From Colletotrichum lupini (lineage: Eukaryota > Ascomycota > Sordariomycetes > Glomerellales > Glomerellaceae), in contig NC_064678.1 of NCBI RefSeq assembly GCF_023278565.1, forward strand, positions 868,001 through 932,000: DNA of 64,000 bases. The letters run 5' to 3'. A program made the translations under genes and the position numbers. Numbering within the stretch: position 1 is the stretch's first letter; each line of letters opens with the position of its first letter. Under the pieces are notes generated by a model that was given only the letters and a program-made list of their open reading frames with translations, made no database searches and was not told the origin of the DNA. This document shows, piece by piece, positions 50,539 through 60,575 of this stretch.

Positions 50539-51831
50539 TCAGAGCTGGATCACCAACTTCGTAGCAGATACGCCCTGCTTCAACACATCAAGTCCCGCTT
50601 GGATCGACTCGAGTCCCTTGCCAACGACCTCGGCGTCCGGCTTCGGCTTCAGCTGGCCATTCCTAAGAGCACCAGGGACAAAGTCTCCCCACACGGGATT
50701 CTGCACTTCCTCTGGATCCTGTGTTATCTGATAGGCAGTCACTGCAAAAAGATCAGCATTCGTTCACCATGGCATTCGGAGCCAACTTACTCATGCTAAT
50801 CTCCACGTTCTTCCCATAGTCGCCCTCCGTTGGTAACACAACAGTGACCCTGCGTCGCCCAATTTGATCCAAGATAGCACCAATGGGGCTCAACGACTCT
50901 GGGCCCGATATCGCGTCGTACACGCCGACAAGATCTGCCCCAGACAACGCCTTCAGCGCGTCGTGGACAAGAGTATCAGAGTGGTAATCCAGAACCACCT
51001 CGGCGCCCAGCTCCAATACCTTGTCAAAGTTGCGCTGTGAAGCCGTGGTAACGACTCTGAGCCCTGATGCGACGGCCAACTGCACTGCGGTGCCTCCTAC
51101 GGACGATGCACCGCCCCATATGAGAATCGTCTTGCCCGTTCGGCGAGTGTTGAGAGATGGCAGGGGTAGGCCGAGATGCTGCTTCTTATAGAGTCCTACC
51201 GCGGCTGTTGCGATGGCGAGAGGTAGGGCTGAGGCGCTTTCGAAGCTCATGTCATCTGGGATGGGTGAGATGAGGTTCGCGTCTGCTTTACTGTAGAGCT
51301 GAAATGTTCCAAATTCGTGGTTCTGCTTGCCTAGCCCGGTACAGTACCTACCCATGGTGTTAGTGAAAATTGACTGACAGTAGACCAAATGATTTAGGTA
51401 GGTTAGTCTCGCCGGGGGCAACGCATTCATAGACAGGGGATGATGGCGCACCCTGTGACCCGCTGTCCTCTCTTGACATGTGTCACGCCGTCGCCAACCT
51501 CTTCGATGAAGCCTGCCGCGTCTGCCCCAAGAATGGTGGGATAATTCTGCACAATGATGCCCATATCTCTGAGCCATGTCAGGCATCATTATCCTAATTT
51601 GAATCGTACGGATTACCTACTGGATCTTCCATTCGGCAGGATTCTATTGCTAGGGCGTCAGAGAAAGATCCTTAGTAGTAATAGACGTAAGTGAGACATA
51701 TTGCTTACCAGAGCAGTCACGACGTTTTTGATGACAACCTCACCGGGTCCGGCAGTCGGGAATGGGGCATCGTCGACTTTGAGTGGGTAGGTCTTTGCAC
51801 GTGTGAGCCAAGCAGCCTTGTTCCTGGACAT
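50539..51831 (-). CDS. MDR-family zinc-type oxidoreductase (enoyl reductase-like)
   Basis: Five exons on the minus strand: 51831-51709, 51643-51621, 51568-51452, 51347-50791 and 50741-50539, with introns of 65, 52, 104 and 49 bp. They join to 340 residues. The 23-nt second exon is supported because it restores the family sequence LNPAEWKIQDMGIIVQNYP. The N-terminal catalytic domain has PGPGEVVIKN-like and GADAAGFIEEVG motifs. The nucleotide-binding domain has GGASSVGGTAVQL at 166-178, and a C-terminal segment ends KLVIQL. Family knowledge: NADPH-dependent medium-chain reductases, some of which act as trans-enoyl reductases in polyketide pathways; zinc ligands are not evident. It lies 105 bp from Copia copy 2 yet its frame is intact, so RIP has not spread into it. 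Start chosen at MSRNKAAWL, the usual family N-terminus. Confidence 0.85.
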
Positions 51832-52401
51832 CGTAACTTGGGGATCAGAGTAAGCTATGCGGATGTCATAATACATTGGCTGCAATCTGGCAGACCTCGG
51901 AAGTTCTTCCCGAGAACCAGTGCACTTGAAGATGATGATCTCAGACCTTCAATGTTCACTTTAGTTTTTCCCTTCAGGAGCCTTCTACAAATACCAGAAC
52001 TTGTATTATAAGTCCAACACCGGCTCCATCGGATCTTGCCTATCTTGACTGTTTTGAATTGCGACATCAGTCGAACGTAAACCAAGATGGCGGGGCCGAA
52101 ATCCGGATAGTGGAGGGCCGGGCACTACGTGGGTGCGCCGAAACCTTCTCCCAACGGAAGGTTGCGAATGGAGGCGAATATTTCCATTTTGAGAAGCTTC
52201 ATGATGGTTTTCATAGTACAGAAGTATCCATCCCATCCAATTGCTTCTACGGGTCTCTCCGATAAAAGTAGACACAATTTGTGTAAGAACGAGGTCATTT
52301 ACGCACCTACGGCTGTAGATTCTACCCAAACTCCCCAATATCAAAAACGCACTCCGAGTCGTGAACAAAGACAAGATCTCCTGATAACCTCTTGCCAGAC
52401 C
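51832..52401. other. Intergenic region between the two reductase genes
   Basis: About 570 bp, the upstream region of the first reductase and the 3' flank of the second, which lie in the same orientation. No gene supported. Confidence 0.5.
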
Positions 52402-53409
52402 CTAGTTCTTGGCTACCTTGATCAACAAAGATCCAACACCACTTCCACCACCCCATTGCCGATGCGCAGTCTGGATATCCTCCATGTCCCAGACACACTT
52501 GATTGGCACGGTAATCGTCCCCGTCCTCAACATATCCAATAACGCCGAGACATTAGGCACATACGTTGCAGAGTCCCTGTTCAAAGCGTAGAAAGTCGTG
52601 CTCCTCTTGGTCAGCAAGTTCAAGTTTCTCGCGAACAGCTTCAACAGCGCACCCGTCGGGTTCCGAGGAGGCGCGCCCTCGTTCAGCGAAGCCTTGTTGT
52701 TCCCGAACCCAACAAGCGTGCCGTCCTCCGCGAGAATGGAGTAGCTCTCGTCAAAGCTCTCAAACCCAAGCGGGTCAAACACGGCATGCGCGCCGCCCAG
52801 GGCGTTCATCTCCTTCATCCAGTTCTTGTCGCTGTATACGAACGGGATACCGCCCTCGCGCCGAACGTCAATGTGGTTCCGCTGGCTTGCGGTACCGTAG
52901 ACCGTGGCCCCCTGCAGCTGCGCAAGCTTCATAAGCGCGAACCCCACCGCGCCGCTCATCCCGTGCACAAACACCCGCTGGCCCTTGGACACCCTCGCCG
53001 AGTGCATCACCATGCCGTACGCGGTATTCCAGTCGCAAATGAGCGCCGTCGCCTGGCGGTGATCCACGCCGTCGGGCACGCGGATGCAGTACTTCTCCGG
53101 CTGGTTGACGAGCTCCGCCTCGGAGTCGTATTTGGTCAGGACGGCAACGACGTCGCCTATTTGAAAGTTCTTGGAGCCTTCGCCGAGAGCCCGGACGGTG
53201 CCGACGAGGCAGTAGCCTGGTGTGAGGGGCGCTTTCTTCATGAAGGGGTAGATGCCCTTGCGCATGTTGACGTCTGCGCCGGAGAAGCCTGAGTATTCTG
53301 TGGCGATTTGGATTTCGCCGGGGGGCGGTGGAGGGCAGACATCTGTGACTACTTTGATCACGTCGACGTCGCCGTACTGTGAGATGATGACTTTACGGAT
53401 GCTCGTCAT
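52402..53409 (-). CDS. MDR-family quinone oxidoreductase-like protein
   Basis: A single exon of 335 residues. The N-terminal GroES-like domain starts MTSIRKVIISQYG and contains PGEIQIATEYSGFSGADVNMRKG, split over residues 30-52. The Rossmann motif HGMSGAVG lies at 149-156, with GTASQRN after the following strand, the usual NADPH-specific site of quinone-oxidoreductase-type MDR enzymes. Zinc ligands are absent. The frame ends VGSLLIKVAKN, a normal family terminus. It is in the same orientation as the upstream-numbered reductase and about 570 bp from it. The two share the fold but differ strongly in sequence, so they are not a recent tandem duplication. Substrate unknown. Confidence 0.87.
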   Translation of the reverse strand: MTSIRKVIISQYGDVDVIKVVTDVCPPPPPGEIQIATEYSGFSGADVNMRKGIYPFMKKAPLTPGYCLVGTVRALGEGSKNFQIGDVVAVLTKYDSEAELVNQPEKYCIRVPDGVDHRQATALICDWNTAYGMVMHSARVSKGQRVFVHGMSGAVGFALMKLAQLQGATVYGTASQRNHIDVRREGGIPFVYSDKNWMKEMNALGGAHAVFDPLGFESFDESYSILAEDGTLVGFGNNKASLNEGAPPRNPTGALLKLFARNLNLLTKRSTTFYALNRDSATYVPNVSALLDMLRTGTITVPIKCVWDMEDIQTAHRQWGGGSGVGSLLIKVAKN

Positions 53410-53984
53410 TGTGGCGGTCAGAAAAGAGATGGTGGTGGTGATTTGACGAGACTAGAATCTGGAGAGTTGGAGAAACACACGCCTGAGCCAAGGTAAAGAG
53501 AACAGCGGGAGACTTTTTAAGACATGTAAGAATACCCAGGGCTTACTTTACTTATGAACATAACATTGCTAGACTCGGATGCACTTAGACAAATACCATT
53601 CTCATGTTCTGCGATGCGGAACGGAGACGACGGCATGCCGGCAGGCTTCAACACCAACCGAACAGCGGCAGTCAGTGGGTGTCCGTCGGCACACGGAGCG
53701 GTCCGCATGATTTGTCTTACACCCGCATGCGCACTGCCGGTGTAGATCTCGCTCCTTCGCCGATACTCCAAGGAGATTGTCAGCCTCAACGATTAGTCTC
53801 TTTCTTCTTTTAGAGCTGCTGCATCATCGTAACTTACATGACAAGGTTACAGCTATGAAGCCCCAACTGCTCGCTAACCCACTTACATGCAGCTGTCTTC
53901 AGAGATCCAGGGACAGGACTGGTCCAAGCTCGTCGATTAAATGGGGTATATAAGCGTCTGTTTCAGCCGAGATTACATCGACCA
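53410..53984. other. Intergenic region upstream of the reductase gene
   Basis: Promoter-side region of the reductase gene, then sequence up to the tRNA. No gene supported; GGGGTATATAA near 53943-53953 resembles a TATA element about 35 bp upstream of the tRNA. Confidence 0.4.
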
Positions 53985-54069
53985 GGCCTGCTGGCGAAAT
54001 GGCATCGCGTCACATTTCGGCTCCCTAGTCACACCGTGAAGATTGTAGGTTCGATCCCTACGCAGGTCG
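53985..54069 (+). tRNA. tRNA-Arg(UCG) with a 13-nt intron
   Basis: The 85-nt sequence folds as a cloverleaf. Acceptor GGCCTGC pairs with GCAGGTC (one G-T pair). The D stem is GCGA/TCGC with a GG-containing loop. The T arm is GTAGG-TTCGATC-CCTAC and the discriminator base is G. The anticodon loop reads TTTCGG with anticodon TCG, followed by a putative intron CTCCCTAGTCACA just after position 37, the standard site for fungal tRNA introns. The anticodon stem TCACA/CGTGA has an A-C mismatch at the loop-closing pair, which leaves some doubt about the intron boundary or about function. A T-run (TTTCATTTTT) at 54071-54080 fits a pol III terminator. Confidence 0.7.
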
Positions 54070-54075
54070 GTTTCA

Positions 54076-54080
54076 TTTTT
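54076..54080 (+). terminator. Pol III T-run terminator of the tRNA gene
   Basis: Five T starting 7 nt after the tRNA 3' end; a further T5 follows at 54085. Confidence 0.5.
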
Positions 54081-54722
54081 GGAGTTTTTAGAGCTTCACT
54101 TTCAACCCAAGGTCAATATGCAGTGGTATGATGGAACGAGTCTCATTGAGTTGTCGGGTTTGATTTGGGGTGGAAAGTTTATCCTTTTCCTCCCGTGATC
54201 GAAACGCTGTTCAATGCTAGCTAAACTTAACGTTCAATGTTGGTCAAATGTGGGTATTGCTCAACGACAACCACATTACTGACAGATATGAGCGTGCATG
54301 GTGTTGGGAATTTTCATAAGGTAGTTTCAACTTACAGATGGATTTAGTATAGACCAAACACTGCTTTAGTTGACAATACTCAGCTAGCAAGGAGAAGCCG
54401 CCTCCTTTACCCGTCGACCAGAACTAGCGAAGCATGGGTCTATGCTCGATCTTTGAAGCAATATCCTTGTCTTCCCCTCATCAACCTACCCCGACTTTGG
54501 ACTCACTCAATTGTAAGGCTTTCAGTGAGTGCTCTCCCTCCGCGATTTTCGGATTGATCGGGAGTATTGGTGCGGGGAGAGTTCGGCAGATGCGGTTCGG
54601 ACGGTATTTATCCTCCGTCAACGCGGGGCCGGAGCTACATCATAAGCACAACTTCCTCACACCCGTTTTCAATCATTTTCATTGCAAATTACAAGATCAC
54701 GATTGGGCACGCTGAGTACAAG
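54081..54722. other. Intergenic region upstream of the P450 gene
   Basis: About 640 bp with no supported gene. The open frame continues upstream of the chosen P450 start to 54567, but the extra sequence does not look like a P450 N-terminus. Confidence 0.45.
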
Positions 54723-56528
54723 ATGAGATCCTCCATACTTGATTCAGACTATGTTCAGATTACCTTTTCAGGATTCCTTTTGGGTCTCGCGATAACTAGC
54801 GCCGTGATCTATGTTGCCTATCAGAGATTCCTTCACCCCTTAGCTGGCTATCCAGGCCCATTCTGGGCATCTGTCACGGATCTGTGGCAGGTCAATCAGT
54901 TCCTGTCTTTAAAGCAACCGTACAACTTGACCGAGCTTCACGAGAAGTACGGTGAGTTCGTCAGATATGGACCGGACAAGTTGAGCATCACTGCCGAAGA
55001 GGTCGTCCCTTTGGTGTATCAGAAGGGTGGCCAGCGGATGCCAAAGACGGAGTACTACGATGCCTTCGGCTCCAAGACCCCAAATATCTTTGGCATGAGA
55101 TCCACAGAGGTACGGATGAAACGCCTCTATACAATCAACAAGCTTTGGACTAATGTGTACTTAGCTCCACTCAATCAGGCGACGCCACATGTCACATAGC
55201 TTCTCCATCACCAGCGTGAAGGGCATGGAGCAGTATTTGGACCAGAACGTCAAGATCCTGCGTGATAAGATCGCACGATTCGCAAAGACCGGAGAGGCTT
55301 TTGATCTCAAGAAGCTCCTGCACTTCTACACCATTGATGTGTTAGGCGAGCTAGCTTTTAGTCGCTCCTTCGGGGTCCAGGCCTCTGGCGACGAGTCTCG
55401 TGTACCGCCCGTCATCCCACATACGCTTCTGGGCTCGACTTTGGGAGCGTGGCCGGCCATGACGCAAACCCTCAAGCAATGGCTACCACGAATACCTAGC
55501 GCCGGTCTGCAGAATTTGTTCGCGGGACGAGCCAAGTGTGCAGGGCTAGCGGCTGAGTGTGTTCATAGACGAGTGGCGGAGGTTGAAGAAGACGAGAACA
55601 AGGGTAAGGTGCAGAGGAAAGACATTTTGACCAGTCTCATCTTAGCTCGACATCCCGACACAGGAGAGAAGATTGCAAGAGTTGATCTGGAGGCCGAGGC
55701 ATTCGGAATGATGTAGGTCCAACTTCAGGCACGCGGGAGTTTGCACAAACAGCTCATGCTGACTCCATCTCATAGCATTGCCGGAACGCACACAACCAGC
55801 GCAACCACGACGCTTCTCTTTTGGAACTTGCTACACAACCCAGAGGCACTTAGCAAGTGTGTACAGGAAGTGGACGAGAACCTGACTTCTCTAGACAACG
55901 GGAAAGATGCCTACTCAATCACAGAAGTAGAAAGCTCCCTACCATTCCTTCGGACATGTGTCAAGGAGAACTATCGTATAACCCCTGTCTTCACGATGCC
56001 GCTGGCGAGACGTGTGACAGCTCCCGAAGGGATCATGGTCGCGGGCCGTCACATCAAACAAGGGGTAAGATCGAACTAATGTTCTTTAGACTTCGCCGAA
56101 AGAAACTTACTCTGCCTAACGAGCTACTCACAGTGGTGAATTTATCGAGCTAATATTGTGAGTCATAGACATCCGTGGCAGTATGCAACCACGCATTCCA
56201 TCACAATCCACAAGTATGGGGCGACGACCACGGCGTCTTCGCCCCGTCACGGTGGGATCAACCAGAGACAGCTGCGCGCGCCCGTTACCTGATGCATTTC
56301 GGCCTGGGTGGTCGCCAGTGTCTTGGCAAGACGTTGGCACAATCCAATATCTACAAGCTGACCAGCACCTTGCTGCGCGAGTTTCACTTTCAGCTAGCTG
56401 ATCCTATGGAGAGAGAACTTGCTGCGAATAAGAGCTTCCACGGGGTCTTGCCGGAACTGATAAGCGTGGGGGTGAGTGATCTCGCAGGACCTCTGATGGT
56501 CACTGCTAGTGCCAGGACTCAAATGTGA
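54723..56528 (+). CDS. Cytochrome P450 monooxygenase
   Basis: Four exons: 54723-55109, 55165-55712, 55776-56064 and 56169-56528, with introns of 55, 63 and 104 bp and GT..AG ends. They give 527 residues, a normal microsomal P450 length. An N-terminal membrane anchor occupies about residues 13-35, followed by the proline-rich hinge HPLAGYPGPFWAS. The I-helix reads AGTHTT (314-319), the K-helix ExxR pair is E376/R379, and the heme loop FGLGGRQCLG carries the cysteine ligand C459. All key residues are present, so the enzyme should be active in the ER with a P450 reductase. The first intron join (STE to LHSIRRRHMSHSFS) restores the expected C-helix region. The CYP family is not assigned. Its position beside two reductases hints at a specialised-metabolism role, without proof. 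Confidence 0.87.
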
Positions 56529-57107
56529 TTGGAGTCATCAAATTCGGGAGACCTCTAGTACGCTAGCTCGAGCTTTAGCGACGAGGCAACCGTGGATGGG
56601 AATACGAATACAATTTTCTCGAACCTCGAACCTTCTGCTGATTTTCAATCGCATTTGCCGCAGTGAGGGGCATTATGACTCTATTACTGGCACTTTCTTA
56701 CGACAGCAGTCCTCGTCCAAAGCCTGGACTATGACTAGGCCTGTCATTTGACTGGTAATAGCGTTCGCGATTCTTACCACTAGGCCATCAATGGGGCTTT
56801 AATTCCTAGCATCAGTTTGTTGCTTCTAATTCCACATAATAATGACTGTCGATTTGATGATCGATATTTGGAATAATGCATCAGTGCAATCGTTCCGTTC
56901 TCAGACACCGTTCCATAAATGTTGCGATTGAATTTACAAGATCTCAAACCTTGTAGTCTACGGCCTAGTTCTGTTGATATCTCAGTCACCTAGACCCTCC
57001 ATATATACCGTGACCAAACGCCACGACCAACTCCGGGCCAATTCCATTATTCGTTAATACGTCATAGACATTATAGACATGAACATTACTCCTGATACAT
57101 TACTCCA
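56529..57107. other. Intergenic region between convergent genes
   Basis: The 3' flanks of the P450 gene and of the membrane protein gene meet here. Nothing else is recognised. Confidence 0.5.
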
Positions 57108-57893
57108 TCAAATTTGTGCTGGCCTCATCTTCTCCAACTCAGTCGGTAAAGTCGGTAAACTCGAGTGCTTCACCGTGTTCTCCGCATTCCAACCCCGGAA
57201 CATGGGATGCGAAAGCAATGGCGGCGTCTTCAACCGGATCGTAGGCGGCCGTATCGGACCGCCAGACTCCTCTTCCACCGGCAGCGTCACCCGCCTCGTG
57301 GGGTACTTCTTGTGAAGAAGCTGCCACGTCCTCTCGACGCGCGCTTCGTGCTCGGTCCAGTCGCCTCGAAGAGACATGAGCAATCCTTCGCCTTCCTCCG
57401 CGTCGATGCTCGTCTTGGATCTGCTGCGCCCATGCCACGTCCTAGATCGCGTCCTGGCGGGTGGTGAGACGGGCTCGGTGGGTGTGTCCGGGGTGGCGGC
57501 GGTGAAGCCGGCGACGGGTGTGACGGTGACGGATGACCTATTCTGCAGCGACTTGCGGATGATCGTGTCCCTCAACTCCTCCTCGGCCAGCATAATGCGT
57601 GATTGCGTGAGCTTTGTTCGTCGGGTGTACTCCTCCCACGTGAGATCTGGGTCCCGTAGACAGGCATTTTTGTACTCTTCTGCGAATTCCCTCTTGCGAC
57701 GGCGACGAGTTATCGTGCAGTAGACTGCGATGGCGATGACGAGGAGAAACGCGGAGCCGAGGATTGTGGAGACGATGATGAGAGTTTGTTGGCTAGGGCC
57801 GCCGCCGGTGGTCGGTCCGGCGGTGAAGTCGGCAGCTACGGGATCGGATTCGGTCTTTGCGCCGGATCTCGTATTGAGTAGAGGGATAATCAT
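57108..57893 (-). CDS. Single-pass membrane protein of unknown function
   Basis: A single exon of 261 residues. A short Thr/Gly/Pro-rich N-terminal segment is followed by one clear transmembrane helix (TLIIVSTILGSAFLLVIAIA, about 37-56 and a few residues beyond), then a stop-transfer cluster RRRRKR. The remaining 190 residues are hydrophilic, with a helical acidic/basic stretch (LTWEEYTRRTKL...EEELRDTII) and a disordered Ser/Thr/Pro/Arg-rich part. This layout, short outside and long cytosolic tail, resembles small fungal plasma membrane proteins of unknown role. There is no cleavable signal peptide. No family recognised. Confidence 0.65.
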   Translation of the reverse strand: MIIPLLNTRSGAKTESDPVAADFTAGPTTGGGPSQQTLIIVSTILGSAFLLVIAIAVYCTITRRRRKREFAEEYKNACLRDPDLTWEEYTRRTKLTQSRIMLAEEELRDTIIRKSLQNRSSVTVTPVAGFTAATPDTPTEPVSPPARTRSRTWHGRSRSKTSIDAEEGEGLLMSLRGDWTEHEARVERTWQLLHKKYPTRRVTLPVEEESGGPIRPPTIRLKTPPLLSHPMFRGWNAENTVKHSSLPTLPTELEKMRPAQI

Positions 57894-59380
57894 GTTGTGT
57901 GCTGGTTGTTTAAACGACGGTACGCCGTTGCGATATAGCGAGTGACAGAATTAATATTCTAGTTATTAGAGCGAACGTGGTACGTCCATGAAAACGACTG
58001 TGTGGACGGGCGAGAATAAGTGGGAAGAGTGCGCAAATTCTTGACCGCTTCAAATATGTGTGCGACGATCGCTCGCGGGGGAACCGGAAGGCTTTGTATA
58101 TACACGTAGCAAACCAAGCCTACCTCTTCCCTCTCAGCAACAACTAGGTACCAATAGCAAGCCGGCCGAAAAAAGAGGCGGTATTCTATTTAAAACACGC
58201 AGCTGCCCAAGAGGACAATAACCCACGTCGGCAGCTCAGGACGCAAGACGTTGCTAGTCCCATGATTGCGCAGGAACGCCAGGAACACGGCATTCGCTCA
58301 CCGTATCCCGCAGGAAAAAAAAGGCCTGCAGGTGATTCTTCTGCACGCCATGCCTGCCACCCTTGGCATGAGAAGCGAGGAAAGAAAGTTCGGATGCGGG
58401 ACTCGTCAAGGGACTCTCCAACTCCAAGCAGCGAACATGGGCAGAGAGCAAGGTGGTAGGCATGCCTATCGGGGTGGGATCACTATTCCAGAGCCAGGGT
58501 ACTGAACGTTCGAAAAGGATGGCTGGACAACTGTCTCTGTGGTGATTCGGCCGTTGGGGCTGTCCACGAACGCCTCGCCAAAGAGTGTCAGGCAACATCC
58601 GCAACAGAAAACAGGAACAGGGGACCTTGGGACTGGAGAGCGCGTGTTTTCCCCTTGGGAAAGCCATACAAACCAACAAACCAGACCAAGCGAGGAGGAC
58701 CTTAGGGCTGCCAGGGGATTTGACTGGCTACTCGTGCGCTATAATTGGTCCCGGGCCTGGCCTTGTCGGGTCACCAACACGAGGTCAGGCACAGTAGCGC
58801 GGCATTGGCGGAACGGGGCTCAAAAAGTAAAATCCCGGACGAGTGCCGGGGGTTGCCCGTGGCTGATAGGAAAAGAGACTCGAAGAGGAGAGTGAGAGAG
58901 GGAGCGGGATGCGCAACCCACCACCCGCGGCCTATCAGAGTCTCTGAAACTCCCGGTGGCTGGCCAGCGAACAAGCCGCGCAAGACAAGGATCGGATGGT
59001 TTTGTTCGTTCTTCTCTTCGATTTGTTCCCAAGCCGGGGGACGGCAGTCTGCACTGCCCACTGCAGTCGAAGTTGAGGGGCATGAGATTTCTGGCCCAAG
59101 AATTGGAAGCCCATCGGTCGTGGAACACAGCCATTGGGTCATGATTTCAAGCTCGCCTCGCCTGTGCCGTATCCCATTCATGTGCGTCTCTTCAAGCACG
59201 ACATGAGGGTGGACTTGTTGGTGAGTCCGACGCTCAATCATGGGGGAAGCACCCCATTACGTTGCCACCAGATACCTCCCGGCTGCCTCCCATTGTAGAG
59301 TCTTTGCAACTTGCAAGTTGGGAGAAAAAGAGTTCGACTCAATACTATTCACTGTTTAACTCTATCGTTTTGCATTACTA
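57894..59380. other. Intergenic region, no gene recognised
   Basis: About 1.5 kb of normal composition with several short overlapping frames on both strands. None shows a domain. It ends at an AT-rich island. Confidence 0.45.
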
Positions 59381-60215
59381 GAGGATTGCCGCAGTATATA
59401 TAGACGCTACCCTACCCTTAAATTCCGTACTATTTAACCTTAACCCTTTTTTTATTTATCCTTTCTTTTATTTTACCTTCTCCCTCGTTAAAGAATTACT
59501 AAAATTATAATTTTAATAGCTTATAAATAAGTTAATATTACTATTTAAAAATAAGTAACTTATATTTATATATAAGTACTAAGAGTCTTATTATTATAAA
59601 AATAATAGTAAATATATTAAAGTATTTAAGAGAGCTTTTTAATAGACTTTTAATATTATTTAAAGTAATAATCCTCGAGTTATAAAAAGAAGCTAAGGTA
59701 CTATATTAATATAGCTTTATTCGTTTTATTAATATTAATAATACTCTTTTTAATATAAAATATATTAATAATACTTTATAACCGCGTTATTACGCTTTAT
59801 AAATCGTACTTAATATTAATAAGAATTTTAGTATTATTTTTTAATTCGTCTCTTAGTTCTTTTATTAAGGCTATTATTATAAAGTTAGTTTAGTTATTAA
59901 TATTTTAACAAGTATTTTAACTTAATATATTTAAAAGCTCTTATAGCTTTTAAATAGAGGCTTTTAAAGGACTTATAATTAGACTTTTTACTTATTATAA
60001 GTAAAACTATTATAATTAAAACTATAATACTACTTACGGACCTTAATAATAAGTAATTAATAATATAGTTATCTTTTTTTTATAATAAGCTTAAAAAATA
60101 TCTTAATTTAAGTACTAAGTAAGTACTATACTATTTTATTAAAACTATATTTTTATATTTATAACTTAGAAAGAATTAACTTTCTTTAATAATAAGGTAC
60201 TTAGACTTAATACTA
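59381..60215. repeat. Orphan AT-rich island with RIP-like composition
   Basis: About 830 bp in which CpA/TpG is nearly absent and TpA dominates, with edges near 59390 and 60220. No LTR, inverted repeat or target duplication is visible, and no match to the other repeats in the window was noticed. Probably a fragment of a mutated repeat. Confidence 0.5.
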
Positions 60216-60575
60216 TTGACTATCCTGGCGCAGATAAAGAGAGATCTCGGACATGACGATCTCCTCCATTGTCTCACCCACGCAGGTACTATCGCGCGCT
60301 GGCCCACCATGTTTGCTTTCTTCAGTCCAATAAAGTACACCGCCTCGCCCGTTTGCGCTTTCGGGGCAAACGGCGCCCAACTTTTCAGGTGTTTCCTTCT
60401 TTCGCCTGTGCAACCCAACGTCATGTTGCGTCTAGATTGTCGGTTTCAGAGACACAATCAAGCAGCACAAATTTCATGCGATTTCCCGTTACTTGAATTG
60501 GCCCAGTTTGTGATTTGTTTTGATTACCTATTGACAATAGTAGAACCTGATAGGTTGGGAGAATATGGAGGAAAA
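60216..60575. other. 3' flank of the BNR_4 gene
   Basis: 360 bp between the AT-rich island and the stop codon of the BNR_4 gene; no gene supported. Confidence 0.4.

Noticed and set aside
52786..53292. 168-codon plus-strand frame
   Set aside because: Antisense to the GC-rich coding sequence of the second MDR reductase.
58771..59241. 156-codon minus-strand frame
   Set aside because: No recognisable domain, overlaps a plus-strand frame of similar length, and has no family-like segments.
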